Source: Acidobacteriota bacterium (GTDB lineage: Bacteria > Acidobacteriota > Terriglobia > Bryobacterales > Bryobacteraceae). From it: a stretch of DNA of 64,000 nt. The first letter of the stretch is position 1; every line of letters starts with the position of its first letter. Shown piece after piece: positions 20,292 through 29,165 of this stretch. A model generated the notes under the pieces. The model was given only the letters and a program-made list of their open reading frames with translations. It ran no database searches and was not told the origin of the DNA. The DNA lies in contig JACQDF010000219.1 of the NCBI GenBank assembly GCA_016201205.1, positions 1 to 64,000 on the forward strand. Direction: 5' to 3'. A program made the translations under genes and the position numbers.

Positions 20292-21263
20292 ATGCATCGA
20301 AGACAATTTTTCGGAACGACCGCAGCGATAGCGCAGGCGGCTCAAACGCCCCTGCCGCCGGCCAGCGAAAAGGTGGCCAGCGGGGCAGGCGAGGTTTCCT
20401 ACAACGTGAATGTCATTGTGGAGCGCAAGCGCTCCGGCAAGCCGCACAAGGGCAAGATGCTGGCGGCGATCCAGCCGCACTGTGACGATATCCCGATCTT
20501 TGCCACCGGCACCGTGCTGAAGCTGATCGATGAAGGCTACGAAGGAATCCTGATCACGATGTCGGACGACTCGATGGCCGGCGACGGATCGGGGTACGGG
20601 GAGGTGGTCTGGAAGAACGAGAAGGACACGCGGGAAGTAGCGCGGCGGATGGGGTTGAAGGAAGCCATTTTCCTGAACTATTCGAATCACAACATGGACG
20701 CCTGGCCGATCATCGAGATTCGCGCGAGGCTGGTGTTTTTGTTTCGCTACTTCAAGGTGGATACGGTGCTGGTGTACGACCCCAGCGGGTTGTATGAACG
20801 CAACCCGGATCACTATGTCACGGCGCAGGCGGTCGAGTGGGCGGCCGGGATCTGCGCCATGAAGTGGGATTATCCGGAGCATTTTCTGGCGGGACTAAAA
20901 CCGCATGCGGTCCAGGAGCGCTATTACTTTGCACGCGGGCCGCAGTTGGTGAATCGTGTCGTGGACATCTCCGATTACGTTGATCAAAAAGCTTGGGTGA
21001 ACATGGCCAACGTGACGCAAGGGCCGGCGGGGGACACGGGAGCGCGCTTAAGGCGGCGGCTGGCGGCGCAGGGGAAGCGACTGCCGCTGCTGGGCAATGA
21101 TGACGACACGGCCAACCGCCAATACACGAAATACTTCGCCTTGTCTCGGGACCGCGCGCGAGGGCAAGCGCACGGACTGGGATGGGCCGAGTACTTTCAC
21201 TACATCGGGCCGGAACCCTCGGACGTGGACGAGTACGTGGCTAAGAACGCCGTGTCGCTATAG
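20292..21263 (+). CDS. PIG-L family deacetylase with Tat-like leader
   Basis: MHRRQFFGTTAAIAQAA..., AIQPHCDDIPIFATGT, YDPSGLYERNPDHYVTAQ. Confidence 0.85.
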   Translation: MHRRQFFGTTAAIAQAAQTPLPPASEKVASGAGEVSYNVNVIVERKRSGKPHKGKMLAAIQPHCDDIPIFATGTVLKLIDEGYEGILITMSDDSMAGDGSGYGEVVWKNEKDTREVARRMGLKEAIFLNYSNHNMDAWPIIEIRARLVFLFRYFKVDTVLVYDPSGLYERNPDHYVTAQAVEWAAGICAMKWDYPEHFLAGLKPHAVQERYYFARGPQLVNRVVDISDYVDQKAWVNMANVTQGPAGDTGARLRRRLAAQGKRLPLLGNDDDTANRQYTKYFALSRDRARGQAHGLGWAEYFHYIGPEPSDVDEYVAKNAVSL

Positions 21264-21306
21264 GGCAAGAGTGGACGGCGCGGAGGATAGATCCCGTATC
21301 TCTTCC

Positions 21307-21882
21307 TCAGGCTGCGGGCGCCGCCGGCCACGACGCCAGTGGATGGTCCCATTTCTCTTTGGCGAACGCGAGATCCAAAGGAGTGTGTGCCAGATGGTTT
21401 ACGTAGTTGCTCAGAGTCTTCTGGGCCACTCCTAAGACCACTTCGAGCACCTGCGCGTTGGTGAAGCCCGCCCTCGCAAACTGCTCCGCGGCCGGCTCGG
21501 CCCAGCCTCTGTGCCGGACCAAGGACTGAGTGAACGCTCTCACTGCCTCCAATCGAGGATCGTCGAGCGGTGTCCCGTCGCGAAGAGACTCGATGACCTC
21601 GGGTGAGAGACCCTGCCGGCGGGCAGCCATCGAGTGGGCCGCGACGCAGTATTCGCACCCGTTTTCGACGCTGGCTGTCAGCAGCACGACCTGCCTCTCG
21701 GAGAGACTCAGTGAGCTTTTCTCGAATTGCTGCGCAGTGAGCAGATACCCTTGCAGCGCCGCCGGTGATTCCGCCAAGATTCCGAGAAGGTTGGGAATCA
21801 TGCCGAACCGCTCCTTGGCCTGAGCCAGTGCGCCTTTTGAAGCGCCGGGGGCCGTTTCCAACGTGTGAACAGAGAATGTCAT
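21307..21882 (-). CDS. Carboxymuconolactone decarboxylase / AhpD-like family protein
   Basis: ENGCEYCVAAHSMAARRQGLSPEVIESLRDGTPLDDPRLEAVRAFTQSLVRHRGW; internal ATG at 21882. Confidence 0.88.
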   Translation of the reverse strand: MTFSVHTLETAPGASKGALAQAKERFGMIPNLLGILAESPAALQGYLLTAQQFEKSSLSLSERQVVLLTASVENGCEYCVAAHSMAARRQGLSPEVIESLRDGTPLDDPRLEAVRAFTQSLVRHRGWAEPAAEQFARAGFTNAQVLEVVLGVAQKTLSNYVNHLAHTPLDLAFAKEKWDHPLASWPAAPAA

Positions 21883-22035
21883 ATCTGCTCTGTGCTTCGC
21901 CTGCGATCGCTGGGGAGTTACGCCCCCTGTAAGAACCGCGGCGATTCCGGCACTCACCTGTCGAAGCGGCGCCGCGTGCCAGGTTGCGCGTAACCTACGG
22001 CCCCAGTTTGACGAATATGTCAGCGAGGAGGGTCG

Positions 22036-22657
22036 ATGTCGTTGCGCACGTCATTGCTGGTGGCCATCGTTCTGACAGCCGCTCTCGCGATCATGTACTC
22101 GAGGTCCGCGGGAGGAGCGGGAACAGGTGTCAAAGATCGGAAGGCCGCCCCCGACTTCGCCCTAAAAGATGCCGGCGGCGCCGACCTGAAGCTATCCGAT
22201 TACAGGGGCAAAGTTGTCCTTCTGAACTTCTAAGGAACACGCGCAAAACGGACCGCGCCCGCGGCAGAGACACTCCGGTGTTCCTCTAAGGCTATGGCGC
22301 CGCGGGGCGCGGCCTTTGCGCTTCTGGGCAACCTGGTGCGGGCCGTGCAAGGTGGAGATCCCCTGGTTCGTGGATTTTGAGAACAAATTCCGCGATCGCG
22401 GCTTTGCGGTCATCGGAGTTTCCATGGACGAGGAGGGTTGGCAGGCTGTCAAACCGTACATCCGGGAGAAGAATGTGAACTACCGGGTTGTGCTCGGAAC
22501 TGAGCAGATAGCGAGGCGTTATGGCGGCATCGATTCGCTTCCTACGACGCTGCTCATCGATCGGGAGGGGCGAATTGCCGCTCAGCACGTCGGTCTCGTG
22601 GGCAGGAGCGCTTACGAGCAGGAGATCGGCAAGCTGCTTGGCGCCCCGGCGGAATGA
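22036..22657 (+). pseudogene. TlpA-like thioredoxin-fold protein interrupted by an 89-bp insertion
   Basis: APDFALKDAGGADLKLSDYRGKVVLLNF / WATWCGPCKVEIPWFVDFENKFRDRGFAVIGVSMDEEGW; coding halves 22036-22230 and 22326-22657 join to LLNFWATWCGPCK if the insertion and one target-duplication copy are removed. Confidence 0.85.
22232..22320. mobile_element. Foldback (REP/MITE-like) mini-insertion flanked by CTTCT direct repeats
   Basis: CTTCT at 22227-22231 and 22321-22325; internal inverted repeats GCGCAAA/TTTGCGC, CCGCGCCCGCGGC/GCCGCGGGGCGCGG and GGAACAC/GTGTTCC. Confidence 0.7.
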
Positions 22658-22677
22658 GCTATGTAACCCCGTTCAGT

Positions 22678-22929
22678 TCATCTCCGTCCGGGCAGCCTCC
22701 GAATGATGCGATCCTCCAAGGTTTCCGCCTCCGCATCAGCCTTGCCGGACTCGGTTCGGTGGCTCGCGCGCGCGGCGGAACCGAGCAGCCGGATTTGTGC
22801 CGCGAACCGGGAGCAGTGGCGGCACATCCAAAGATGCATTCGCACGCCCCACCGGGTCGAGAGGCTCGCTCGATGGAGCTCTTCAGTACTCAGCAGCCGG
22901 GCGACCTGCTTGCAAGAAAGCATCTTCAT
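22678..22929 (-). CDS. Small zinc-finger (HC2-type) anti-sigma-like protein
   Basis: MKMLSCKQVARLLSTEELHRASLSTRWGVRMHLWMCRHCSRFAAQIRLL; directly follows and slightly overlaps the sigma-factor gene. Confidence 0.65.
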   Translation of the reverse strand: MKMLSCKQVARLLSTEELHRASLSTRWGVRMHLWMCRHCSRFAAQIRLLGSAARASHRTESGKADAEAETLEDRIIRRLPGRR

Positions 22930-23510
22930 CTCCTCCATCCCTTCGCCTCAAGACACTCCCGCAAACGAGCGCGGGCCCGATGCATGAGCACTCCCAGATT
23001 AGTGACTGAGATATCCAGAATCTTACAAATCTCCGCTGAGTCCAGCTCTTCCACTTCTCGCAGCGTGAAGACGGAGCGTTGTGCGTGTGGAAGCTCTCCC
23101 AGGCAGGCTTGAATCAGTTTACCGGCCTGGTGGGACTCGAGCAGCCGCTGAAGGTCCTCAGGTGGGCGCGCCCACCTGCCTTTAGAATCGAAACGCGATT
23201 CGAATACCTCGTCGATGGGATCATGCCGCTGGTCGACGTTCTGTTCCCTGCGGAACTCGAGGATCTTCCGATGCAAGATGCCGAACAGCCAGGTGCGGAG
23301 CTGTGACCGGCCTTCAAAACGATCCAGCGTCTCGAGAAACGTGGTGAAGACATCCTGGACCAAGTCCTCGGCCGCCGTGTCTGTCAGTCCCATACCGCGT
23401 GCAGCCCGGAACAACGTCCGCGCATGATCTTGGACCACCTGACTGAGCAGCGCCGGCTCGCGAGCTCGGAGCCGATCCAAGTCTTGATCAGTCAGTGCGT
23501 TGGCGGTCAT
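22926..23510 (-). CDS. ECF-type RNA polymerase sigma factor
   Basis: Internal ATG at 23510: MTANALTDQDLDRLRAREPALLSQVVQDHARTLFRAARGMGLTDTAAEDLVQDVFTTFLETLDRFEGRSQLRTWLFGILHRK..., SAEICKILDISVTNLGVLMHRARARLRECL. Confidence 0.92.
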   Translation of the reverse strand: MTANALTDQDLDRLRAREPALLSQVVQDHARTLFRAARGMGLTDTAAEDLVQDVFTTFLETLDRFEGRSQLRTWLFGILHRKILEFRREQNVDQRHDPIDEVFESRFDSKGRWARPPEDLQRLLESHQAGKLIQACLGELPHAQRSVFTLREVEELDSAEICKILDISVTNLGVLMHRARARLRECLEAKGWRR

Positions 23511-23636
23511 TTGAGCTGGAAGACCAAAATCTTTCTCATCAGTGTAAGAAGTTTGCTTGTGTGTGCACTCACAGTTCGGAAGCGACGCGGTGAGACGCGC
23601 CCTTCCAGAAAAACCTCCCAAGGAGAATACAAAAAC

Positions 23637-24125
23637 GTGTTTACAAGAATCCTTTCTTTCCATCGTAGTTGGATGCTTGCCGCGGCGCTCGCCACGGCAA
23701 CGCTGATTCCCTCGTTTGCAGCCGACGAGAGTTCCTTCGCCGGCGCTCGGGTGGCGGTTACGGCCAACAAGTCCTTCGCGGACGTGAACAAAGCGGTCAA
23801 GTCGCTTGTCGCCAAGAACGGCATGATGGTCATGGCCGAAGTCAATCAAGGCAAGATGCTGTCGATGACGGGCCTCAAGCTCGACGCCACTCTTTACATC
23901 ATCGGCAACCCGACCGTCGGCAAGCAGATCTTCGAGCAGGACCACGGTGTCGGCCTCTACGTTCCGCTGCGCCTGTTCGTTTACACCGACCAGAGCGGCC
24001 AGACCCACGTGGCCTACGACAAGCCGTCGACTCTGCTCTCCCAATTCCACAACGAGAAGATCGCCATGGTCGCCCAGATGCTCGACCAGAAGTTGAACGA
24101 TCTGGCCAACATGGCTGCGCAGTAG
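23637..24125 (+). CDS. Secreted DUF302-family protein
   Basis: GTG at 23637 preceded by AAGGAGA; signal-like N-terminus; SFADVNKAVKSLVAKNGMMVMAEVNQGKMLSMTGLKLDATLYIIGNPTVGKQIFEQDHGVGLYVPLRLFVY. Confidence 0.8.
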   Translation: MFTRILSFHRSWMLAAALATATLIPSFAADESSFAGARVAVTANKSFADVNKAVKSLVAKNGMMVMAEVNQGKMLSMTGLKLDATLYIIGNPTVGKQIFEQDHGVGLYVPLRLFVYTDQSGQTHVAYDKPSTLLSQFHNEKIAMVAQMLDQKLNDLANMAAQ

Positions 24126-24179
24126 ATTCCCGGGCAGGCGGGGCGCGGCACGGAGCGCCCCTTTTCCAGGAGTCACACA

Positions 24180-24851
24180 ATGTCTCAAATCCAAATCCTG
24201 GCCCGGAGGGCGCCTTTTCTGCTCGCTGCTGCCGCCGCGCCGCTGGCGTTTCCTCTTTCTCAGATGGGCTACGGGACTCTTCACGACCTCTCCCGGATGC
24301 TGATTCTTCCGGCGGCTGTTCTTCTCATCGCAGCATGGGTGTGGCTTGCGAGAACCGGCCGCAATGATCTTGCCGGCCTGCTCTCCCACGGCGCCCTTGC
24401 GGGCGCCGTCGCGACAATTGCGCTCGAGTTGATTCGGTATCCCGCGTTCAGGTTGGGCTTCATGCCCGGCAATCTTCCCGAGCTGATGGGAGTGCTTCTG
24501 TTGGATCGGTTTTCGCTCGGTCCATCCGACGCTTCCACGCTTGCAGGTTTCGCCTATCACTTCTGGAATGGGGCCTGCTTCGGCATCACCTTCGCTCTCC
24601 TGCGAATGAACTTCTCCAACTGGTGGGCCATCCCGTTCGGTGTGGCGATTGGGCTGGGTTTCCTCGTGAGCCCAGTCGTCATGGCGCTCGGGGTTGGGGT
24701 GTTTGGCGTCAACTTTGGCTGGCACTTCGCGGCTACCGTCCTGATGGCGCACGTGGCTTTCGGAATCGCACTGGCGCGAATCCTGACAGCATTGGAACAA
24801 CCCCGCTCGGAGTGCCATCCGGCAACAGCCTGTTGTGAAATCCGCGGATGA
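24180..24851 (+). CDS. Hypothetical multi-span membrane protein
   Basis: 223 aa with repeated hydrophobic segments. Confidence 0.65.
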   Translation: MSQIQILARRAPFLLAAAAAPLAFPLSQMGYGTLHDLSRMLILPAAVLLIAAWVWLARTGRNDLAGLLSHGALAGAVATIALELIRYPAFRLGFMPGNLPELMGVLLLDRFSLGPSDASTLAGFAYHFWNGACFGITFALLRMNFSNWWAIPFGVAIGLGFLVSPVVMALGVGVFGVNFGWHFAATVLMAHVAFGIALARILTALEQPRSECHPATACCEIRG

Positions 24852-25423
24852 GGAGCGTAACCGAATTGCCGCCCGCATCGAAATACCGAGAAGATGACCT
24901 GCCCGCGTTGATGGTTCGCTACCAGAAAAGCGAGGCCGAAGCAGTGGAAGAGCTGGTCCGCCGCCTGTCGCCGAGGTTGCTCCGCTTTCTCGCAGTGTCT
25001 GAGCACATCGAGAGTGATGCTGAGGACCTGCTTCAAGAGTGTTGGATACGCATTCACAGGTCCAGGCACACCTACCGCCCACTCGAACCTGTCCTGCCGT
25101 GGCTTTTCGCGATCGCCCGGCATACTCGTCTGGACGGCTATCGGCGGAGGCGGCGGCGAGAATCCCGGGAAATCCTGGTCGCGAATCCGCCGGAGATGGC
25201 GTCAGGTATTCCGCTGACGCCGGGAGGCGAGAGCGACGAATTCGATCGACTGTTGGCCAGTTTGCCGGAGAGCCAGCGCGAGGTCATCTTGATGATGAAG
25301 GTATCGGGAATGAGTCTGGAGGAGGTCGCCCGAGCCACTTCTTCAACAGTCGGAGCGATCAAGCAGAAGGCACATCGAGCTTACGCGAAACTGCGGCTGA
25401 TCCTAAACAACGAGGAAAAGTGA
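24848..25423 (+). CDS. ECF-type RNA polymerase sigma factor
   Basis: SDAEDLLQECWIRIHRSRHTYRPLEPVLPWLFAIARHTRLDGYRRRRRR, VSGMSLEEVARATSSTVGAIKQKAHRAYAKLR; overlaps the upstream stop (ATGA). Confidence 0.92.
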   Translation: MRSVTELPPASKYREDDLPALMVRYQKSEAEAVEELVRRLSPRLLRFLAVSEHIESDAEDLLQECWIRIHRSRHTYRPLEPVLPWLFAIARHTRLDGYRRRRRRESREILVANPPEMASGIPLTPGGESDEFDRLLASLPESQREVILMMKVSGMSLEEVARATSSTVGAIKQKAHRAYAKLRLILNNEEK

Positions 25424-25425
25424 CG

Positions 25426-26241
25426 ATGTCCGTGGAACTCACAAGTGATTGCAGCGTCATCGACAGGGAACTGGACAGCCGATTCGATCAGCACGGATCC
25501 GAACTCTCGGAGCGCGCTCGCCAGCATCTTCAGGAATGCCAGCGCTGCAAGAAGCTCTACGAATGGATCACCCAGGAATCTCCGCCAGGGGAAGCTTCCC
25601 CCGAGCTCAGCGGCAGGATCCAGGGCATGCTGCAAAGCTCACTCAAGCCCGTTTCGCCGCGACCGTCCACCCGGGTGCTCGCCGTTCGGTTTCTCAGCGT
25701 CTTTCTACTCTTCGCCGCGCCCGCCATCGGCATGATGGGAGTCGCGGGGCTCCACCAGATGGGATTGCCGCAGATGATAGGAATCACCGTGGTTCTTGCT
25801 CTCGGAGTGGCGCTCCTCTCTATGTCGCTGTCGTGGCAGATGACACCCGGAAGCCTGCAACGCATTCCTCCGAAAACTGCGGCGCCGATCCTGACGGCTG
25901 GTTTTCTCATTGGCATCGCAGTGCTGTTTCCCTGGCGGGCGCCTGAGGCTTTTCTGACCACGGGATGGCCTTGCCTGAAGGCCGGACTCATGATGGCTCT
26001 GCCGGCAGCGGTTTTGTTCTGGCTGCTCGTTCGGCGTGGCGTAGCGCTGAATATCGGCGCCTTGGGGGCAACTCTGGGCGCCATTGCCGGATTGCTGAGT
26101 GCAACGGTCCTCCAATTCACTTGCAGCTTGCAGGAAGCCGGCCATCTCCTCGTGTGGCACGGTGGAGTGCTGGTCGCCTCGACCGTGCTAGGTGTAGCCA
26201 TCGCGCGCCTCGTGAATCGTCTGAGCCGCGAACCGGCGTAA
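25426..26241 (+). CDS. NrsF/DUF1109-like anti-sigma membrane protein
   Basis: LQECQRCKKLYEW zinc-finger-like motif then about six TM segments; immediately downstream of the ECF gene; ATG at 25426. Confidence 0.78.
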   Translation: MSVELTSDCSVIDRELDSRFDQHGSELSERARQHLQECQRCKKLYEWITQESPPGEASPELSGRIQGMLQSSLKPVSPRPSTRVLAVRFLSVFLLFAAPAIGMMGVAGLHQMGLPQMIGITVVLALGVALLSMSLSWQMTPGSLQRIPPKTAAPILTAGFLIGIAVLFPWRAPEAFLTTGWPCLKAGLMMALPAAVLFWLLVRRGVALNIGALGATLGAIAGLLSATVLQFTCSLQEAGHLLVWHGGVLVASTVLGVAIARLVNRLSREPA

Positions 26242-26317
26242 CTCAGCAGTGTGCTGACGCGAATTATCGGAAGATCCGATTGCGGATCTCCACTAAAGCG
26301 AAAGGAAGGCGAACAAG

Positions 26318-26677
26318 ATGAAGATGTTACTCAAGAGCCTTTGCTGTGCGGGTCTCCTGGCTGGTTTAGCCGGGATCGCATCAGCGGCGGACATTCAGGG
26401 TGTCCTCATGGACAAGATGTGCTCCATGAAGGCGATGAAGGAAGGTCAGCAGGCCGCGCACATGCACACCCGGGAGTGTGCGCTTATGCCGGATTGCCAG
26501 AAGAGCGGGTATGGAGTATTCACTGCCGATGGCAAGTTCATCAGCCTTGACGGCGCCGGGAACGCCAAGGCCCTGGCTGCTCTGAAGGCTTCGAAGAAGA
26601 AGGACGATTTGATGGTCCAGGTGACCGGCGACGTGCAGGGTGATGCGATCAAGGTCGCCAAGCTGAAATTGCTCTAG
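26318..26677 (+). CDS. Small secreted protein of unknown function
   Basis: Signal peptide then DIQGVLMDKMCSMKAMKEGQQAAHMHTRECALMPDCQKSGYGVFTADGKFISLD. Confidence 0.65.
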   Translation: MKMLLKSLCCAGLLAGLAGIASAADIQGVLMDKMCSMKAMKEGQQAAHMHTRECALMPDCQKSGYGVFTADGKFISLDGAGNAKALAALKASKKKDDLMVQVTGDVQGDAIKVAKLKLL

Positions 26678-26805
26678 TTCGACGATACGGCGGCAGGCGG
26701 CTCTCTTCCGTGGGTCGCCTGCCTCTCACTCCATCGCTTGCCTCCCTGCGTGGGATCATTGGCGTGAGGGTGCAAGCTCCATTCAGAAAGGCCTGCCACA
26801 GTTCC

Positions 26806-28362
26806 ATGGAGAAACTCAGCTCAGCGATCGTCGCAGCAACCGAACCGAAGAAGGACGCTGATTACGTCTTTTACGAATTGACACGCAGTATCTGTCCAAC
26901 CTGCCGCCGGGTGATTGACGGGCACATCCTGATTCGCGACAACAAGGTTTACATGCGCAAGCGGTGCCCGGAACATGGCGTGTTTGAGGCCTTGGTTTAC
27001 GGCGATGCGCAGCTCTACGCGAACTCGTCGAAGTTCAACAAGCCGGGCGCCATTCCCCTCGAGTTCTCGTCGCAAATCCAGAACGGGTGTCCGCACGACT
27101 GCGGGCTCTGCCCGGATCATCAACAACACACGTGCCTGGGCATCATCGAAGTCAACAGCGCCTGCGATATGAACTGTCCTTTGTGCTTTGCCGAAGCCGG
27201 ACCTGGATTTAACCTCACGCTCGAGGAAGTGGAAGATATTCTGGATCACCTGGTCGCTGCGGAAGGCAATCCCCAAGTTGTACAGTTCTCCGGCGGTGAA
27301 CCGTCGATTCACCCCGAGATCATCCCGATGATGCGGGCAGCTCAGATGCGTGGCATCCCCAACGTGATGCTAAACACGAACGGGAAGCGCATCGCAGCCG
27401 ACGACCGGTTTCTCGGGAAACTCGCCGAGATCCGCCCCAACATCTATTTCCAGTTCGATGGCTTCGACAGTGAAACATACCGGGTGATTCGAGGAGAAGC
27501 CGACATACTGCCGAAGAAATTGCGCGCGCTCGACCGGCTGGCTGGGATTGGCTGCACGGTAATCCTTGTTCCGGCGATTGAGCGCGGCGTTAATGAGCAC
27601 GAGATCGGCAAGATTGTCCGCTTCGGGCTGGATCACCCCGCGGTGAAGGGGATCAACTTCCAACCTGCGTTCCATTCGGGACGCCATGTATCGCATGACC
27701 CGCTTCGACGCATTACGAATCCCGACATTCTCAACCGGATCGAGGAACAGACGGATGGACTGTTTCGCAGAAGCGACTTCGTGCCGGTGCCCTGCTGCTT
27801 CCCGACGTGCAATTCCGTCACCTATGCCTACATCGACCAGGACCGCAAGGTGACGCCGCTCCCTCGCATCCTGAACGTGGAAGACTACCTTGATTACATC
27901 GCCAACCGCGTGATGCCCGACTTGGGCGCTGAAGTCAAGCGCGCGCTGGAAGGACTGTGGTCTTCGTCGGCGGTGCTCGGTTCGGAGAAAGTGGCACGCG
28001 AGTTTTCCTTCTCCTGCTCCGCGTGCGGCTTGCCGGACGGGAGTCTGGACGTAAAGGGCCTCTCGAATTTCATCTTCATGATCATGCTCCAGGACTTCAT
28101 GGACCCGTGGACCTTCAATCAGAAGAACCTCATGAAGTGCTGCAAGGAATTCCTGTTGCCGGGGGGCAAGCAGATTCCGTTCTGCGCCTATAACTCGGTG
28201 GGCTACCGCGAGCAGGCTCGATCTCAGCTCGTTGCGCAGGAGCCGGGCCGCCGGGCCGCGAGGCGGGCTGGTGAGAAGTATCGGGTGCAGCCAATTACGT
28301 TTTCATTCGACGAAGCTAAGGAACCCTTTGTTGAGCTGCGTCCAGGGAGTGATGGACGATGA
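26806..28362 (+). CDS. Radical SAM protein of the COG1964 / Tes (tetraether synthase)-like / TrsS-like group
   Basis: SICPTCRRVIDGHILIRDNKVYMRKRCPEHGVFEALVYGDAQLY, CGLCPDHQQHTCLGIIEVNSACDMNCPLCFAEAG (radical SAM Cys), QFSGGEPSIHPE, C-terminal KCCKEFLLPGGKQIPFCAYNSVGYREQ. Confidence 0.8.
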   Translation: MEKLSSAIVAATEPKKDADYVFYELTRSICPTCRRVIDGHILIRDNKVYMRKRCPEHGVFEALVYGDAQLYANSSKFNKPGAIPLEFSSQIQNGCPHDCGLCPDHQQHTCLGIIEVNSACDMNCPLCFAEAGPGFNLTLEEVEDILDHLVAAEGNPQVVQFSGGEPSIHPEIIPMMRAAQMRGIPNVMLNTNGKRIAADDRFLGKLAEIRPNIYFQFDGFDSETYRVIRGEADILPKKLRALDRLAGIGCTVILVPAIERGVNEHEIGKIVRFGLDHPAVKGINFQPAFHSGRHVSHDPLRRITNPDILNRIEEQTDGLFRRSDFVPVPCCFPTCNSVTYAYIDQDRKVTPLPRILNVEDYLDYIANRVMPDLGAEVKRALEGLWSSSAVLGSEKVAREFSFSCSACGLPDGSLDVKGLSNFIFMIMLQDFMDPWTFNQKNLMKCCKEFLLPGGKQIPFCAYNSVGYREQARSQLVAQEPGRRAARRAGEKYRVQPITFSFDEAKEPFVELRPGSDGR

Positions 28363-29156
28363 ATCAGCCTGCCGACTCGAATCAGCTCAAGAGCTGCTGC
28401 GCTGCTGTCTACCAGAGCGAGTTCGCCCGCATGCTGCTCGGAGATTCATTTCACCCGGGCGGCTTGCGGCTTACCGGGCGCTTGGGAGAGTTGCTGGAGC
28501 TGGGACCGGGCCGCCGCGTGCTCGACGTCGCCAGTGGCAAAGGCGAGAGTGCGATCTTCCTTGCACTGCACTTTGGATGCGAAGTCGTTGGTATCGACTT
28601 CGGTGACGGGAATATCGCGGAGGCCAACGAGCGGGCGCGGGTCGCCGAAGTGGAGCGCCTGGCAACTTTCCAACAGGGCGACGCCGAGCAACTCGACCTG
28701 CCCGACGCCAGCTTCGACGCCGTGATCTGCGAATGTGCCTTCTGCACTTTTCCGAACAAGCAAGCGGCCGCCGGGCAATTCTTCCGTGTGCTCAAGCCTG
28801 GGGGGCGAGTGGGCCTGAGCGATCTGACCCGCTCCGGTTCACTACCTCAGGAACTCGACAGCTTGCTGGCCTGGGTTGCCTGTATCGCCGATGCAAGGCC
28901 AGTCGAGGAATACGCCGAATATCTTGCGATAGCCGGGATAGGCGGAGTGCGCGTTGAACCGCACAACGAAGCGCTTGCGGAAATGGTGCGAAGCATTCAG
29001 GGAAAGCTCCTTGGCGCCGAGCTGATGATGAAGTTGAAAAGTGTGCAACTGGAAGGCGTTGACTTGGCCCAGGCCAAGTCGATGGCGCGCGCGGCCGCGG
29101 ACGCCGTTCGTGCAAAAACGCTGGGCTACGTGCTCATCGTCGGACAGCGGAGCTAA
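28359..29156 (+). CDS. Class I SAM-dependent methyltransferase (TrsM/ArsM-like)
   Basis: CCAAVYQSEFARMLLGDSFHPGGLRLT, VLDVASGKGESAIFLALHFGCEVVGIDFG, LDLPDASFDAVICECAFCTF; ATGA overlap with the radical SAM gene. Confidence 0.85.
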   Translation: MNQPADSNQLKSCCAAVYQSEFARMLLGDSFHPGGLRLTGRLGELLELGPGRRVLDVASGKGESAIFLALHFGCEVVGIDFGDGNIAEANERARVAEVERLATFQQGDAEQLDLPDASFDAVICECAFCTFPNKQAAAGQFFRVLKPGGRVGLSDLTRSGSLPQELDSLLAWVACIADARPVEEYAEYLAIAGIGGVRVEPHNEALAEMVRSIQGKLLGAELMMKLKSVQLEGVDLAQAKSMARAAADAVRAKTLGYVLIVGQRS

Positions 29157-29165
29157 GGATCTTCG

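Noticed and set aside
22036-22657. tlpA-like gene as another selenoprotein
   Set aside because: The interrupting stop is TAA, the CxxC is intact, and a 5-bp target duplication shows an insertion.
22926-25082. 718-aa minus ORF
   Set aside because: Only the last 195 residues (from 23510) are the sigma factor; the rest is antisense to DUF302 and membrane-protein genes.
26272-26289. Hairpin AGATCCG-ATTG-CGGATCT after the NrsF-like gene as a terminator
   Set aside because: No U-tract follows; cannot distinguish from an incidental stem.
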